DNA from: a virus
Reading direction: 5' to 3' (one strand)
Virus record (IMG/VR): IMGVR_UViG_3300036861_000122
Location: 1 to 33,392 of that record
Length of the DNA: 33,392 nt
Shown: positions 21,672 through 29,502 of the stretch, piece by piece
Numbering within the stretch: the first letter of the stretch is position 1
Layout of the letters: every line of letters begins with the position of its first letter
Notes under the pieces: model-generated
Told to the model about the DNA's origin: nothing
Seen by the model: only the letters and a program-made list of their open reading frames with translations
The model's database searches: none
Made by a program: the position numbers and the translations under genes

Positions 21672-22712
21672 TCAGCGGGGTTTCGGTGCGGGTGCGGGGA
21701 CGTATGAGTCGCGCCACCCGTCGTTGCTGCGCTTCACGGCCCACTTGGACATGGGGAAGTCACCGCGCTGGTAGGCGGCGAGCTTGGCGGGGCCGAGGAT
21801 CTGGCGCTGCGTCTTCTCGTCCAGGGCGTCGAACCATGCCTGCGACCCGGTGGCCGCCGGATCTGGTTCGTCGAGGTCGATGCCGAGGTCGGCCCACGAC
21901 TTCGTGACCGGCATGCGTGCGCATCGGCAGTTCTGGTGGCCGTTCGGCCCGTCGTCGGAGAGCGGGTGTTCGGTGCCGTTCAGCGCGATGCATGCCGGGC
22001 AGGTTCGGGGAGAGAGCGCAGCGAGCCACATCCAGCCGCGGAGAACGTCAGCGTTTTCTTCGTGGGCGGCTTTCGCGCCGGCCCGATGCGCGTCGAGCGT
22101 CTCGGTTCGAGCGATCGTCAATGCCCTGGTGAGCCCACCGTTGAAGGCGCCCTCGGTCCGGTCAATGATCGCCGCCGCGGTCTGCCGCGGCCCCGTACCG
22201 GTGGCCAATCCACGCACGATCTCGCGCCGCACCGCAGCATCAGCTTCGGCGGACAATGGCCACATCTGCGACGTGATGCGTTCGGTGGACCGCTGCACGA
22301 TCGCATCGATCTGACGGGCATCGATGCGAACCTGCGAGACCAGGCTCTCGCGGTCGGCCTTCGGTAGCTGCTGCGCGATGACCTCGGTCTGTGCGTTGCT
22401 GGCGTCCCGCACGACCTGCAGCAGGTCGCCGGTGACGAGGTTGCCCGCCGCCTCGGTCAGTTTCGTGAGGCGCCGCGCGATCAGGTCCAGCACCAGCAGC
22501 ATCCGCTGCGACCGGAGCACGGTGGCCTGCGAGATGATCCCGCCTTGCGCGGTCGAGATCATCTCGACCATCGCCTTCTCCAGGTCGCCCGAGATGTCAT
22601 CCCAGGCGTCCACCCAGGCCTTCGTGAGTTCCCGGGTGTGCGCGTCGGTGACCCTGAGGAGGTCGTTCCGGACCCGCTGCGCGAGGCGCAGCGTCTTCGG
22701 TGTGACGGGCAT
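21672..22712 (-). CDS. MuF-like minor head protein (SPP1 gp7 family)
   Basis: The 346-residue product has a long helical N-terminus and a C-terminal MuF domain. The key features are RALTIARTETLDAHRAGAKA (about residues 200-220), then SPRTCPACIALNGTEHPLSD and NGHQNCRCARMPVTKSW. The CxxC...HxxCRC arrangement is the signature of Mu gpF/SPP1 gp7-type head morphogenesis proteins. These bind the portal, enter the procapsid in few copies and are often ejected with DNA. The start shares bases with the portal stop (TGATG), indicating coupled translation. Confidence 0.94.
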   Translation of the reverse strand: MPVTPKTLRLAQRVRNDLLRVTDAHTRELTKAWVDAWDDISGDLEKAMVEMISTAQGGIISQATVLRSQRMLLVLDLIARRLTKLTEAAGNLVTGDLLQVVRDASNAQTEVIAQQLPKADRESLVSQVRIDARQIDAIVQRSTERITSQMWPLSAEADAAVRREIVRGLATGTGPRQTAAAIIDRTEGAFNGGLTRALTIARTETLDAHRAGAKAAHEENADVLRGWMWLAALSPRTCPACIALNGTEHPLSDDGPNGHQNCRCARMPVTKSWADLGIDLDEPDPAATGSQAWFDALDEKTQRQILGPAKLAAYQRGDFPMSKWAVKRSNDGWRDSYVPAPAPKPR

Positions 22713-24355
22713 CAGGCGGCAGGTTCGTCAGCTGGTGCTGGATCCTCGCCGCCGTTCAGCGCCGTGGCCGGGTCCTTGCCGTCGCGGAAGGCCTTCGCCG
22801 CGACTTGCCCAGCCGTGACGCCTGGGTCGATGAAGTTGCCTTCGTCATCGGTCGCATCGTCAAGGACTTCGTCGAGATCCTTCACCTTCAACGCCTGCAG
22901 CAGCAGACGCAGGGTGACGAGCGGCGGGACCTTCATGGTGCCATCGGCCTGAACGATCGCCTCGACGAGATCCTTGACCGGCGTCGAGTCGAACTCGGGC
23001 CAGTCGATGTCGACCGTGCGGTCATCGTTGTCCGGCAGTAGCACCAGTACTCGGTTGCTGCCCGGGTCGCGGGTGATCCGCCCAGTCAGTCCACCCTGCG
23101 GCGCACGGACGGCCCAGTCGATGACGTAGTTGATGACGTCGCGGATAAACCCGGCCCACAGTTCGCGGCGCAGATTCATCACCAGCTCCATCGGCTGGTC
23201 GAGCGTCGCCGCGACCGCACGGGCCCCGTTGATGCCTGGGTCGCCGAGCAGCATCGTCACCGGCACATCCAGCGCAGCAGCCACCATCGCAGCCAGCGGC
23301 CGGCCGGAGTCAGCGTCGATCGTGGCGCCGGTCTTCGGGATCGCTTCGAGGACCGTGCTCGGGTCGCTGACGACGTGAGCACCGGCACCGTTGAGGTTGC
23401 CGCCGCGGGAGTCGGTGGTCGGTGCGGCTCCGACCTTGGCTGCGACCTGCTTGGCGCGGTCGCCGCGGGTCTTCGTCTGCCACGCGAACCGGGACAGCGC
23501 CTTCATCAGCACGGCCCAGTTCTCGAGGAACTCCTTGTAGCTCCGCGCCCAGGCGATCGACGCGAACGAGTCCGGGATGCCCCGGTTCGAGCCGGTGTTG
23601 CTGGGCCGGTTCACCGACACCATCCGCACCGGCGCGTTCCACAGCACCTCGGCGCCGTTGATGTACCGCGGCTTCGACCCGGGCGCCGGTTCGAAGCCGA
23701 GCGCCGGGTAATACACGGTCCGCTGCCGCTCGATCAGCTGCTCACCGACCAGGGCACGTTCGCTGTAGTCGCGCCGGTAGTACCAGTCCTCGGCGGCGTC
23801 GTCGGGGTTGGTGATGACGTCGTTGATCTGCTCGACCGGGATCCAGCGGAGCGACACCTTCCCCGTTAGCGCGTTCGTGAACAGCGCCGCCGCGGCCTCG
23901 CCGTCGGTGTAGAGCGCCTGCTCCATCTCCTCGTGCGCCTGCGACCCGGCGAACGTCTTCACGTTCCCCGGGTCATCCATGAACCGCTGCACGACAGCGT
24001 TGACATCCTGGCCGTCATCGGACTGGTCGCGGACGGTGATCGCGACGCCTTGGCCCCAGATGTACGCCTTGCGCAGCGACAGGCCACGCTTCGACAGGGG
24101 GTTGACCACGGCCATCACGCGGCACAGGTTCCGGATCTGCTCACGGCCGGCCGACGACAAGTCCAACTGCGCCTGCATCGACAGGCGCATCCAGCCGCGG
24201 TCCTCGTAGGCCAGCTCCACGTCAGCGAGAGACTCCCGGAGGATCTCCAGCTCGTTCAGCGACGCACCGAGCTGCTCCTCCAGGTGCGCGACCTTCAGCG
24301 TGCTGGTCTCGCGGGCGGATTCGAACAGGTCGGGCTGGGTCCAGGGGTTGGCCAT
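22712..24355 (-). CDS. Portal protein
   Basis: The 547-residue protein begins after AGGAGGA six bases upstream. Regions typical of portals are RNLCRVMAVVNPLSKRGLSL with the following WGQGVAITV, then MDDPGNVKTFAGSQAHEEME, SLRWIPVEQINDVITNPDDA, and a long C-terminal region carrying LDVPVTMLLGDPGINGARAV and an acidic tail. It forms the dodecameric ring through which DNA enters and leaves the head. Position between large terminase and MuF genes is the standard order. Length is at the usual size for SPP1/HK97-type portals. Confidence 0.94.
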   Translation of the reverse strand: MANPWTQPDLFESARETSTLKVAHLEEQLGASLNELEILRESLADVELAYEDRGWMRLSMQAQLDLSSAGREQIRNLCRVMAVVNPLSKRGLSLRKAYIWGQGVAITVRDQSDDGQDVNAVVQRFMDDPGNVKTFAGSQAHEEMEQALYTDGEAAAALFTNALTGKVSLRWIPVEQINDVITNPDDAAEDWYYRRDYSERALVGEQLIERQRTVYYPALGFEPAPGSKPRYINGAEVLWNAPVRMVSVNRPSNTGSNRGIPDSFASIAWARSYKEFLENWAVLMKALSRFAWQTKTRGDRAKQVAAKVGAAPTTDSRGGNLNGAGAHVVSDPSTVLEAIPKTGATIDADSGRPLAAMVAAALDVPVTMLLGDPGINGARAVAATLDQPMELVMNLRRELWAGFIRDVINYVIDWAVRAPQGGLTGRITRDPGSNRVLVLLPDNDDRTVDIDWPEFDSTPVKDLVEAIVQADGTMKVPPLVTLRLLLQALKVKDLDEVLDDATDDEGNFIDPGVTAGQVAAKAFRDGKDPATALNGGEDPAPADEPAA

Positions 24356-24376
24356 GGCGCGTCCTCCTGTCCGGTG

Positions 24377-25834
24377 CTAGTAGGGCGAGATGCTGTAACC
24401 GGCGGCGTCGAGTTCGTCGAACTCCTCGCCCTGCACGACCTTCCCGACGTCGGGAACGTGGGCGACGGCGAGCATCACAGCGTCAGCGCGGTCAGGGCTG
24501 GGCAAGCCACGCTTGCGCATGTCGTCTTTCGACTCGATCTGGATCTGGCCGCGGGACGTGAACTTGTACCGCAGGGCACCAAGCTGTGCGGCGAGCTCAT
24601 CGTCATCCGGGTCGAGATCGATGTCGCCATCCTCGAACCGTTGCCGCAGACCCCAGAACCACTCCGCGCGAGCGTTCAGGAAGTGCTCCCGGTCGCCGGC
24701 GCCTGCACCTGCCTGCATGTCGAGCACGGTGTAGCCCTGCTCGGTGAGCTGGTCGACGACACCGCCGCCGACACCCACTCCATCAACGCGGATCTCGTAG
24801 CCGCCGACCATGTCGCGGGTAGCGGCGATGACATGCCCCGTGGTCTCCGTCGTCGACAGCTTCGCGTGCGACCCGACGCACCGGATGACTGGGCCCTGGC
24901 TGCGCATGATGATGGTGCGGTCGGTCCCGAAGCGGGCGACATCCACACCAAGCGCCTGCTGGATTGTCGGCACGCAGGTGCGCTGCTGGGCAGCCTCGAT
25001 CAGCGACGGGGCGATGAGCGTGTCCTCGCCGATGTCGGGGAAGTCGCCGAGCACCTTCGCTGTGTAACGCGGTGACTCATCACCCCACCGGAGCTGCTTG
25101 TCCTCCACCCACTCGGGCGAGAGCAGCAGCGGCCGAAGCGAATCGGGGACGGGCTCGTCGGTGAAGTTGGGGGTGTCGAACGCTGAGATCTGGATGACGT
25201 TCCACCCGGAGCCTGGCTTGCAGACCCGGCCGAACTCGGTGTTCGGGTCGTCGGGGTTGCCGATGGCGAGGATGCGGCAGTCGGCGTTCGTGGTGATCGT
25301 CTCGACCGCGGTCCACAGCTGGTCCGGCACGCCGCACGCTTCGTCGATGATGACGAGGACGTAGCGGCGGTGGATGCCCTGGAAGCCGTGCTCGTCGGTG
25401 TCGGCCGGCTTCCGGCCAAACCCTACGAGGGTGCCGTCGTCGAGCTTCCACTCATCGGACTGGAGGACGCGGCCGGGGAGCTTGTTGCCGCGCCTCTCGG
25501 CGGACTTCGCGGCCTTCCGGATCTCTTCCCACAGGATCGCGTGGACCTGCTTGTAGGTCGGTGCGGTGGAGACGACGAACGCTTCGCCGGGCGGGTGTAC
25601 GTCGATCCACCAGTCTGCGAGCCGGGACGCGATGAATGATTTTCCGGAGTCGTGGCACGACTTGACCGCGGTGCGGCGGTGCTCCACGACGGCGGCGCAG
25701 ATGTCGCGCTGCTTGGACCAGGGGTGCTCGCCGAGGCGGGACTCGATCCAGCCGGCCGGGTCCTCGATGTATGGGTCGAGCTTGGGTGGCTCGAATAGCC
25801 GGGCGGCGTACTCGAACGGCGACAGCGCGGTCAT
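24377..25834 (-). CDS. Terminase large subunit
   Basis: The 485-residue protein powers DNA packaging and cuts concatemers. The ATPase half has a Walker A-type loop SCHDSGKS (residues 59-66), a strand and helix (AFVVSTAPTYKQVHAILWEE), and a Walker B with catalytic acid, VLVIIDEA (159-166), followed by a coupling-like RILAIGNPDDPNTEFG. The nuclease half has GVDVARFGTDRTI with Asp298, YEIRVDGVGVGGG with Asp351, and PDRADAVMLAVAH with Asp451, consistent with a RNase H-like fold. The true start at 25834 overlaps the stop of the 50-residue zinc protein as ATGA; the longer frame to 25990 is an Arg/His-rich shadow. Confidence 0.96.
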   Translation of the reverse strand: MTALSPFEYAARLFEPPKLDPYIEDPAGWIESRLGEHPWSKQRDICAAVVEHRRTAVKSCHDSGKSFIASRLADWWIDVHPPGEAFVVSTAPTYKQVHAILWEEIRKAAKSAERRGNKLPGRVLQSDEWKLDDGTLVGFGRKPADTDEHGFQGIHRRYVLVIIDEACGVPDQLWTAVETITTNADCRILAIGNPDDPNTEFGRVCKPGSGWNVIQISAFDTPNFTDEPVPDSLRPLLLSPEWVEDKQLRWGDESPRYTAKVLGDFPDIGEDTLIAPSLIEAAQQRTCVPTIQQALGVDVARFGTDRTIIMRSQGPVIRCVGSHAKLSTTETTGHVIAATRDMVGGYEIRVDGVGVGGGVVDQLTEQGYTVLDMQAGAGAGDREHFLNARAEWFWGLRQRFEDGDIDLDPDDDELAAQLGALRYKFTSRGQIQIESKDDMRKRGLPSPDRADAVMLAVAHVPDVGKVVQGEEFDELDAAGYSISPY

Positions 25835-25983
25835 TGGTCTTCCCTGATGCAGGTGTGCATCGCGATCGCGCGCGCATCGACGACCGCGGTGACGCTGCCG
25901 TCCGGTCCAACCACCGAGGTGACGGCGTGCTCGAGCAGTACGGGCAGGTGGCACAGGGGGCAGGTGAAGCGGACTCCCGCCAT
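25831..25983 (-). CDS. Small zinc-ribbon protein before terminase
   Basis: A 50-residue protein starting MAGVRFTCPLCHLPVLLEHA with a CPLC knuckle and a second Cys/His pair near the end (AMHTCIREDQ). GGGAGG lies six bases before the ATG and its last bases overlap the terminase start (ATGA). The pattern is a minimal zinc-binding fold. The frame upstream of 25983 is a shadow of the neighbouring gene. Its tight coupling to the large terminase suggests a packaging-related accessory role, but no function is known to me. Confidence 0.75.
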   Translation of the reverse strand: MAGVRFTCPLCHLPVLLEHAVTSVVGPDGSVTAVVDARAIAMHTCIREDQ

Positions 25984-25999
25984 GCCGCACCTCCCGGGC

Positions 26000-26791
26000 T
26001 CAGGTAATGGGGATCCAGGCGGTGCCGTTCCACCGTTTCCCGAGGTGGGTCTGCCACGTGGTGCCGTTCCATGTTTTGAACGGGTGGCTGGTCCACGAGC
26101 CGCCGACGAACACCTTGGCTTTGCCGGTGCCGCCTGGCGCTCCGGGGTCGCCGAGGGCGTAGGCCCGGGCAACGAATCCGTAGAGGCTGGACGAGTTGAG
26201 GCTGCCGTTCGCGACGTAGGTGTCGATCGCGGTGACGTACTGCCATTCCATGACGACGGCTCGGTCACCGGCGCCGTTGGTCGTGGCGACCTTGGTTCCT
26301 GCCGTGTAGCCGGCGCCTGCGGTGAGGATGCGGGCGGCGGAGACGAGGCCGAGGGTGGCGACGATCAGGGCGTCGGCGTGCGTGGTGGTGAACGACGCGG
26401 TGGTCGGGACGTTGCTGGACGCCCCGCCGTTGTTGCCGTTGGCGCCATTGTCGATGGCGATGATGCCGTCGTCGAAGTGCTGGACGGACACGGCGCACCT
26501 GGACAGGGCGGCCGCGAAGGTGACGGTGATCAGGTCACCTGCGTCCAGCGCGGCGGCGATGACGGCGCGGAACTGGTGCGCGGATCCGGATGCGGCGACC
26601 TGGATCTCACCGTCCAGGGACCACGTGTTCCCGGCGGTGTCGGTGACGGTGATCGACGGAAGCGTCGCGGCGTTCGTGCCGATCCCGAGGATCAGCAGGT
26701 CGCCGGCTGGGATTCCGCCTGCGGGGACGGTGGCGGTGCAGACGGTGTTGGAGGTGTTGAAGAACCCTGAGAACTCTTGGATGTGGCCCAT
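26000..26791 (-). CDS. Virion-type beta protein with C-terminal WNGTxW motifs
   Basis: The 263-residue product is beta-rich (GIPAGDLLILGIGTN, SITVTDTAGNTWSL, AGDLITVTFAAALSRCAVSV) and close in style to the N-terminal domain of the repeat protein at 14532-15821. Its C-terminus holds two WNGTxW motifs (KTWNGTTWQTHLGKRWNGTA), repeats seen at the ends of many phage fibre and minor tail proteins. It lies between the fibre-like gene and the zinc protein, upstream of the terminase. Tail, fibre or head decoration is likely; the exact role is unknown. Confidence 0.78.
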   Translation of the reverse strand: MGHIQEFSGFFNTSNTVCTATVPAGGIPAGDLLILGIGTNAATLPSITVTDTAGNTWSLDGEIQVAASGSAHQFRAVIAAALDAGDLITVTFAAALSRCAVSVQHFDDGIIAIDNGANGNNGGASSNVPTTASFTTTHADALIVATLGLVSAARILTAGAGYTAGTKVATTNGAGDRAVVMEWQYVTAIDTYVANGSLNSSSLYGFVARAYALGDPGAPGGTGKAKVFVGGSWTSHPFKTWNGTTWQTHLGKRWNGTAWIPIT

Positions 26792-26794
26792 GGG

Positions 26795-27853
26795 TCAGGC
26801 GCTCGTATCGACCCAGATCACCGTGGTGTCTGCCGGGGCGGTGCCTTGGGCGACGACCTTCTGCCCGATGTTCGGGGCGACGATCTTGCCGTCGGAGTCG
26901 ACGGACATGAGCACGTTCCGCAGGTCGCGGTTGTCGACGACCTCGAACATGTTCACGGTGTGCAGCGGTGCGGTCGTGTCGTTGTCGCGGGTGTACAGGC
27001 GGAGCGGGACCGTGTTCCCCTTCGCGGGGGTGATGCGGGCCTCGCCGTACTCGTTCAGCCAGAACGTCAGGTGGACGGGGACACCGGTCGACTGGAACGA
27101 GATCTCGAACCGGTTCGGCCAGGTCGCCGTGTCGGTGGCGTCGTCGAGGATCGTTAGCCGCAGGAACTTGTCCAGCGACGGGATGAGTGCAACTGAGCCG
27201 TTCTTCGTGGGCAGCAACGAGAACGTGGTGACGAGGTAGCTGATGAAGTCGTCGAAGCTGGCGCCCGAGTGGCCGTGGGCCTGCCAGTCCTCGTACGCGG
27301 ACAGGCCGACGCCGGTCGCTCCTGCTGGACCGGTGGCTCCTGTGGCGCCGTCGGCTCCTGCCGGGCCTGCTGCACCGGTTGGGCCTGCTGCACCTGCCGG
27401 GCCGGTAGCTCCAGCCGGGCCTGTGGCGCCGGGAGGGCCTGCGGGACCGACGAACAGCGGATCGACGGTCGTGACGCCTGTCGAGGGCGCGACGGGGGCG
27501 AGGGTCCGGTAGAAGAACGGGTCGGTGCCTGCTTCGACGAGGATGTCGTACTCGAACCTGATCGACGCCGGGGTGGGCAGCGGAGAGTGGGCTGGGTAGC
27601 TCAACTCTTCGACGACGTGGTGCGTGTAGCCGCTGGTGCGCATGTCCTCGTCAGAGACCTGCACCGTGATGCTGACCGTGCCGCTGCCATTGAGGGTCCC
27701 GACGCGGGGCCGCGGGTAGAAGACCTTGTCCTCGGTCATGTTCTCGACCGGGACTGCGGCGGTGATGGTGACCGTGCCGGTCATCGGGTCGCCGAAGTCG
27801 TCGAGGTAGGTGCATTGGAGGACCCGGTCGTCCCATTCGGGGGGGAGCGGCAT
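26795..27853 (-). CDS. Collagen-like tail fibre protein
   Basis: The 352-residue protein has a beta-rich N-terminal domain (residues 1-130), a Gly-X-Y run of about 15 triplets at roughly 136-182 ([16 protein letters not shown] type), then [20 protein letters not shown], a phrase typical of phage fibre connectors, and a C-terminal beta domain of about 170 residues. Collagen-like triple helices make rigid fibre shafts in phages. The ATG has a perfect GGAGGTGA six bases upstream. Unusually, the gene lies upstream of the terminase instead of after the tape measure, and begins the strong virion operon after a hairpin at 27939-27969. Confidence 0.85.
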   Translation of the reverse strand: MPLPPEWDDRVLQCTYLDDFGDPMTGTVTITAAVPVENMTEDKVFYPRPRVGTLNGSGTVSITVQVSDEDMRTSGYTHHVVEELSYPAHSPLPTPASIRFEYDILVEAGTDPFFYRTLAPVAPSTGVTTVDPLFVGPAGPPGATGPAGATGPAGAAGPTGAAGPAGADGATGATGPAGATGVGLSAYEDWQAHGHSGASFDDFISYLVTTFSLLPTKNGSVALIPSLDKFLRLTILDDATDTATWPNRFEISFQSTGVPVHLTFWLNEYGEARITPAKGNTVPLRLYTRDNDTTAPLHTVNMFEVVDNRDLRNVLMSVDSDGKIVAPNIGQKVVAQGTAPADTTVIWVDTSA

Positions 27854-27938
27854 GGCGGGTCACCTCCGGGTCTGGGTGTTGCGTTGCCCGGGCCCGGCTG
27901 CTCGGCGGCTGGTCGGGCCCGGTTGCTTGGGAATGCGA

Positions 27939-27969
27939 AGGCCCGGCTTCCAGGTGGAAAGCCGGGCCT
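27939..27969 (-). terminator. Strong hairpin before the fibre-packaging operon
   Basis: AGGCCCGGCTT at 27939-27949 pairs with AAGCCGGGCCT at 27959-27969, and the arms can extend by TTCC/GGAA with one bulged A. No clear T run follows on the minus strand. It lies in the 202-base gap between the GIY-YIG-like gene and the fibre gene, together with a second small hairpin (GCTGCAC/GTGCAGC, 28010-28026). A terminator or processing site between transcription units is likely. I see no clear promoter in this gap. Confidence 0.55.
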
Positions 27970-28055
27970 CGCTGGGGGGGTCATCCACGGGGTCGAAGTC
28001 GTGGGACCTGCTGCACCTGGTGCAGCTTCCGCGCCTTCGGGTGGGGCGCGGGAAT

Positions 28056-28514
28056 TCAGTTGTTGCTGCGAACATCCATCGGATCTCCGTGCGTCATGCG
28101 CGTGATCGCGATGTGCTGTTTCAGCCTATCGCTCAGGTCAAAGTCTTCGCGGCGACCGTGTCGTTCCTCGGCGAACTCCCGATGCCGCCGCCGTTCCAGG
28201 TCGCGGCCACCAGGCTCGGCGGCGAGCAGTTGGTCTAGCCCGGCCCGTAGGTTCAGCATCCGGTGGGACAGGTTGCCGGTGACACCGATCTTGACGTAGT
28301 CGCGGATCCGGACGTAGTACACCACGCCGGTCGCGCTGCGATGTGGTCGAGGTCGGGCGGCGTCTTCTGCGGCTGCCAGTACCTCTGCGATCTGGTCCTT
28401 CATGTACGCGGCCACTTTGACTAGGTGGGCCGTGCAGAGCGGCGGCGAGTCCTCATGGTGTGCGAGTCGCCCGCATTCGGGCCAGCAACAGCGGTGGGTG
28501 GTAGCGTCAGCCAC
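28056..28514 (-). CDS. GIY-YIG/T5orf172-like protein with N-terminal zinc motif
   Basis: The 152-residue protein has an N-terminal Cys/His cluster (HRCCWPECGRLAHH, then CTAHL) and, from about residue 65, GVVYYVRIRDYVKIGVTGNL, then SHRMLNLRAGLDQLLAAEPG and DLERRRHREFAEERHGRREDF. The strand pair YYVR...VKIGVT with a following helix and ExxxHxxF is the T5orf172 variant of the GIY-YIG nuclease fold. Such genes occur as small nucleases or as DNA-binding accessory proteins in phages. The GTG start at 28514 has GAGAGG five bases upstream. Enzymatic activity is not established. Confidence 0.82.
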   Translation of the reverse strand: MADATTHRCCWPECGRLAHHEDSPPLCTAHLVKVAAYMKDQIAEVLAAAEDAARPRPHRSATGVVYYVRIRDYVKIGVTGNLSHRMLNLRAGLDQLLAAEPGGRDLERRRHREFAEERHGRREDFDLSDRLKQHIAITRMTHGDPMDVRSNN

Positions 28515-28605
28515 GTCAACCTCTCATCAGGTTGGCCAGGCCCTCGGACGTTCCAGCGTCGCGGGGGCCATTCTGTGTTCGGACATACCTCGCCCGCTGT
28601 GGGAA

Positions 28606-28635
28606 ATAGTCCTGGAGCGCACGTACCGCTGTCAA
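28606..28635 (-). promoter_or_regulatory. Candidate promoter upstream of GIY-YIG-like gene
   Basis: On the minus strand a perfect TTGACA (28635-28630) is followed after 18 bases by GACTAT (28611-28606), three of six matches to TATAAT including the key A and T. It lies in the 162-base gap before the GIY-YIG-like gene. An inverted GACAC-N8-GTGTC element (28638-28655) overlaps the upstream side. The -10 match is weak, so confidence is low. Confidence 0.3.
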
Positions 28636-28676
28636 GCGACACGCGACAGAGTGTCACGCATCACTGGACAGTCTGG

Positions 28677-28946
28677 TCACGCGGCGCGGCGGCGAGGAAG
28701 CCCTCGGACATGTCGGCGGGTCCGCTTCACCCACCTGACCGCGGTGGTCTGGGAGAGCTGTGCGGCGCAGCAGACGCACACCTTCGTCTGCCCGTAGCCG
28801 CCGCTGACCGAGGCCAGATCGCCGCGTTTCCGCCATGAGTCGACGGTCTGGAACGGGCGGTTCACCAGCGCGGCGACGGTGAGTGGCCGGAGGTAGCTGT
28901 GCTCGTGCGGGTTCGGGTTGGTCGTGCAGTGGCAGGTGGTGGTCAA
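28677..28946 (-). CDS. Small helix-turn-helix DNA-binding protein
   Basis: The 89-residue product, from a TTG at 28946 with AGGGGG about eight bases upstream, begins TTTCHCTTNPNPHEH and continues LRPLTVAALVNRPFQTVDSW with the following RKRGDL. The TVAALVNRPFQTVDSWRKRG segment matches the MerR/Xis-type winged helix-turn-helix in which the second helix contacts DNA. CVCC and SQTTAVRWVKRTRRHVRG follow, with a very basic C-terminus. The longer frame (29027) has no ribosome site. GTGTCA-type inverted motifs lie on both sides, so it may regulate this region or act in recombination; both are inferences. Confidence 0.65.
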   Translation of the reverse strand: MTTTCHCTTNPNPHEHSYLRPLTVAALVNRPFQTVDSWRKRGDLASVSGGYGQTKVCVCCAAQLSQTTAVRWVKRTRRHVRGLPRRRAA

Positions 28947-28980
28947 CGGCGCGCCCCCTTGTGTGGCCCCGTGCGGGCTG

Positions 28981-29011
28981 GTGTCATGTCGGTGGATTGT
29001 CCGCGTGACAC
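28981..29011. promoter_or_regulatory. Inverted GTGTCA motif upstream of the HTH gene
   Basis: GTGTCA at 28981-28986 and TGACAC at 29006-29011 are inverted with 19 bases between. The longer GTGTCACGC reads on the minus strand at 29011-29003 and again on the plus strand at 28651-28659, beyond the other end of the HTH gene. These could be operators for the encoded HTH protein or another regulator. Confidence 0.3.
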
Positions 29012-29027
29012 CCTGCTGTCCGTGCAT

Positions 29028-29059
29028 GCGAGCGCCTGGCTGGCCGGCTGGGCGCTCGC
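29028..29059 (-). terminator. Hairpin after the coupled small-gene cluster
   Basis: GCGAGCGCC at 29028-29036 pairs perfectly with GGCGCTCGC at 29051-29059, with G-T pairs extending the stem. It starts seven bases past the stop of the gene ending at 29066 and thus closes the coupled cluster that runs from 32962. There is no T run, so termination may be partial. Confidence 0.5.
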
Positions 29060-29065
29060 TGCGTT

Positions 29066-29281
29066 CTACGAGTCGTCCACGATCTCCGCGCGCCGCCAGG
29101 TCGAGTGGTCGATCTGGCCCACCGCGTGCCCCTCACCGTCGTGGATGAGCGCCATGTCCGCCACCTCGGTGGTTGCCTCGTCGCCGTTCCTGACGACCAG
29201 GTAGCCCTTCTGGACGCCTGCGGGTATCGGCTCCCACGGTGGCTCGGCGTAGTACGTCAGGTCGGCGGTCGGATCGGTCAC
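29066..29281 (-). CDS. Small hypothetical phage protein
   Basis: A 71-residue acidic protein starting at a GTG that overlaps the preceding stop (GTGA): TDPTADLTYYAEPPWEPIPA, then GYLVVRNGDEATTEVADMAL and HAVGQIDHSTWRRAEIVDDS. The middle reads as a small beta fold. No motif is recognised. It is the last gene of the coupled cluster. The longer frame to 29530 is an Arg-rich shadow of its neighbour. Confidence 0.68.
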   Translation of the reverse strand: MTDPTADLTYYAEPPWEPIPAGVQKGYLVVRNGDEATTEVADMALIHDGEGHAVGQIDHSTWRRAEIVDDS

Positions 29282-29502
29282 GGCTTCCACTCCGACCGGA
29301 TCTGGACCTTCAGCGAATCCTCGTCGGCCTCGACCATGAACGCGTCGTCGTACTGCGCCTGCTTCGGGTCGGCCTTCTCGACGGCCTGGGTTGCGGTGCG
29401 CAGCAGGTCGGACACATCCCGAGCGGTGCACTTGCCATCCCGCAGCGGGACGGACCACTCCTCGATCTTCTCGTAGAAGGTCCGGCCTTCGACGTTGCTC
29501 AC
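29278..29502 (-). CDS. Small hypothetical phage protein, acidic helical
   Basis: The 74-residue protein starts at a GTG overlapping the previous stop (GTGA) and reads SNVEGRTFYEKIEEWSVPLR, with a helix DVSDLLRTATQAVEKADPKQ and a C-terminal strand LKVQIRSEWKP. It is acidic with no membrane part. I do not recognise a family. Coupling to the Cys-rich protein gene upstream suggests both are made together. Confidence 0.7.
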   Translation of the reverse strand: MSNVEGRTFYEKIEEWSVPLRDGKCTARDVSDLLRTATQAVEKADPKQAQYDDAFMVEADEDSLKVQIRSEWKP

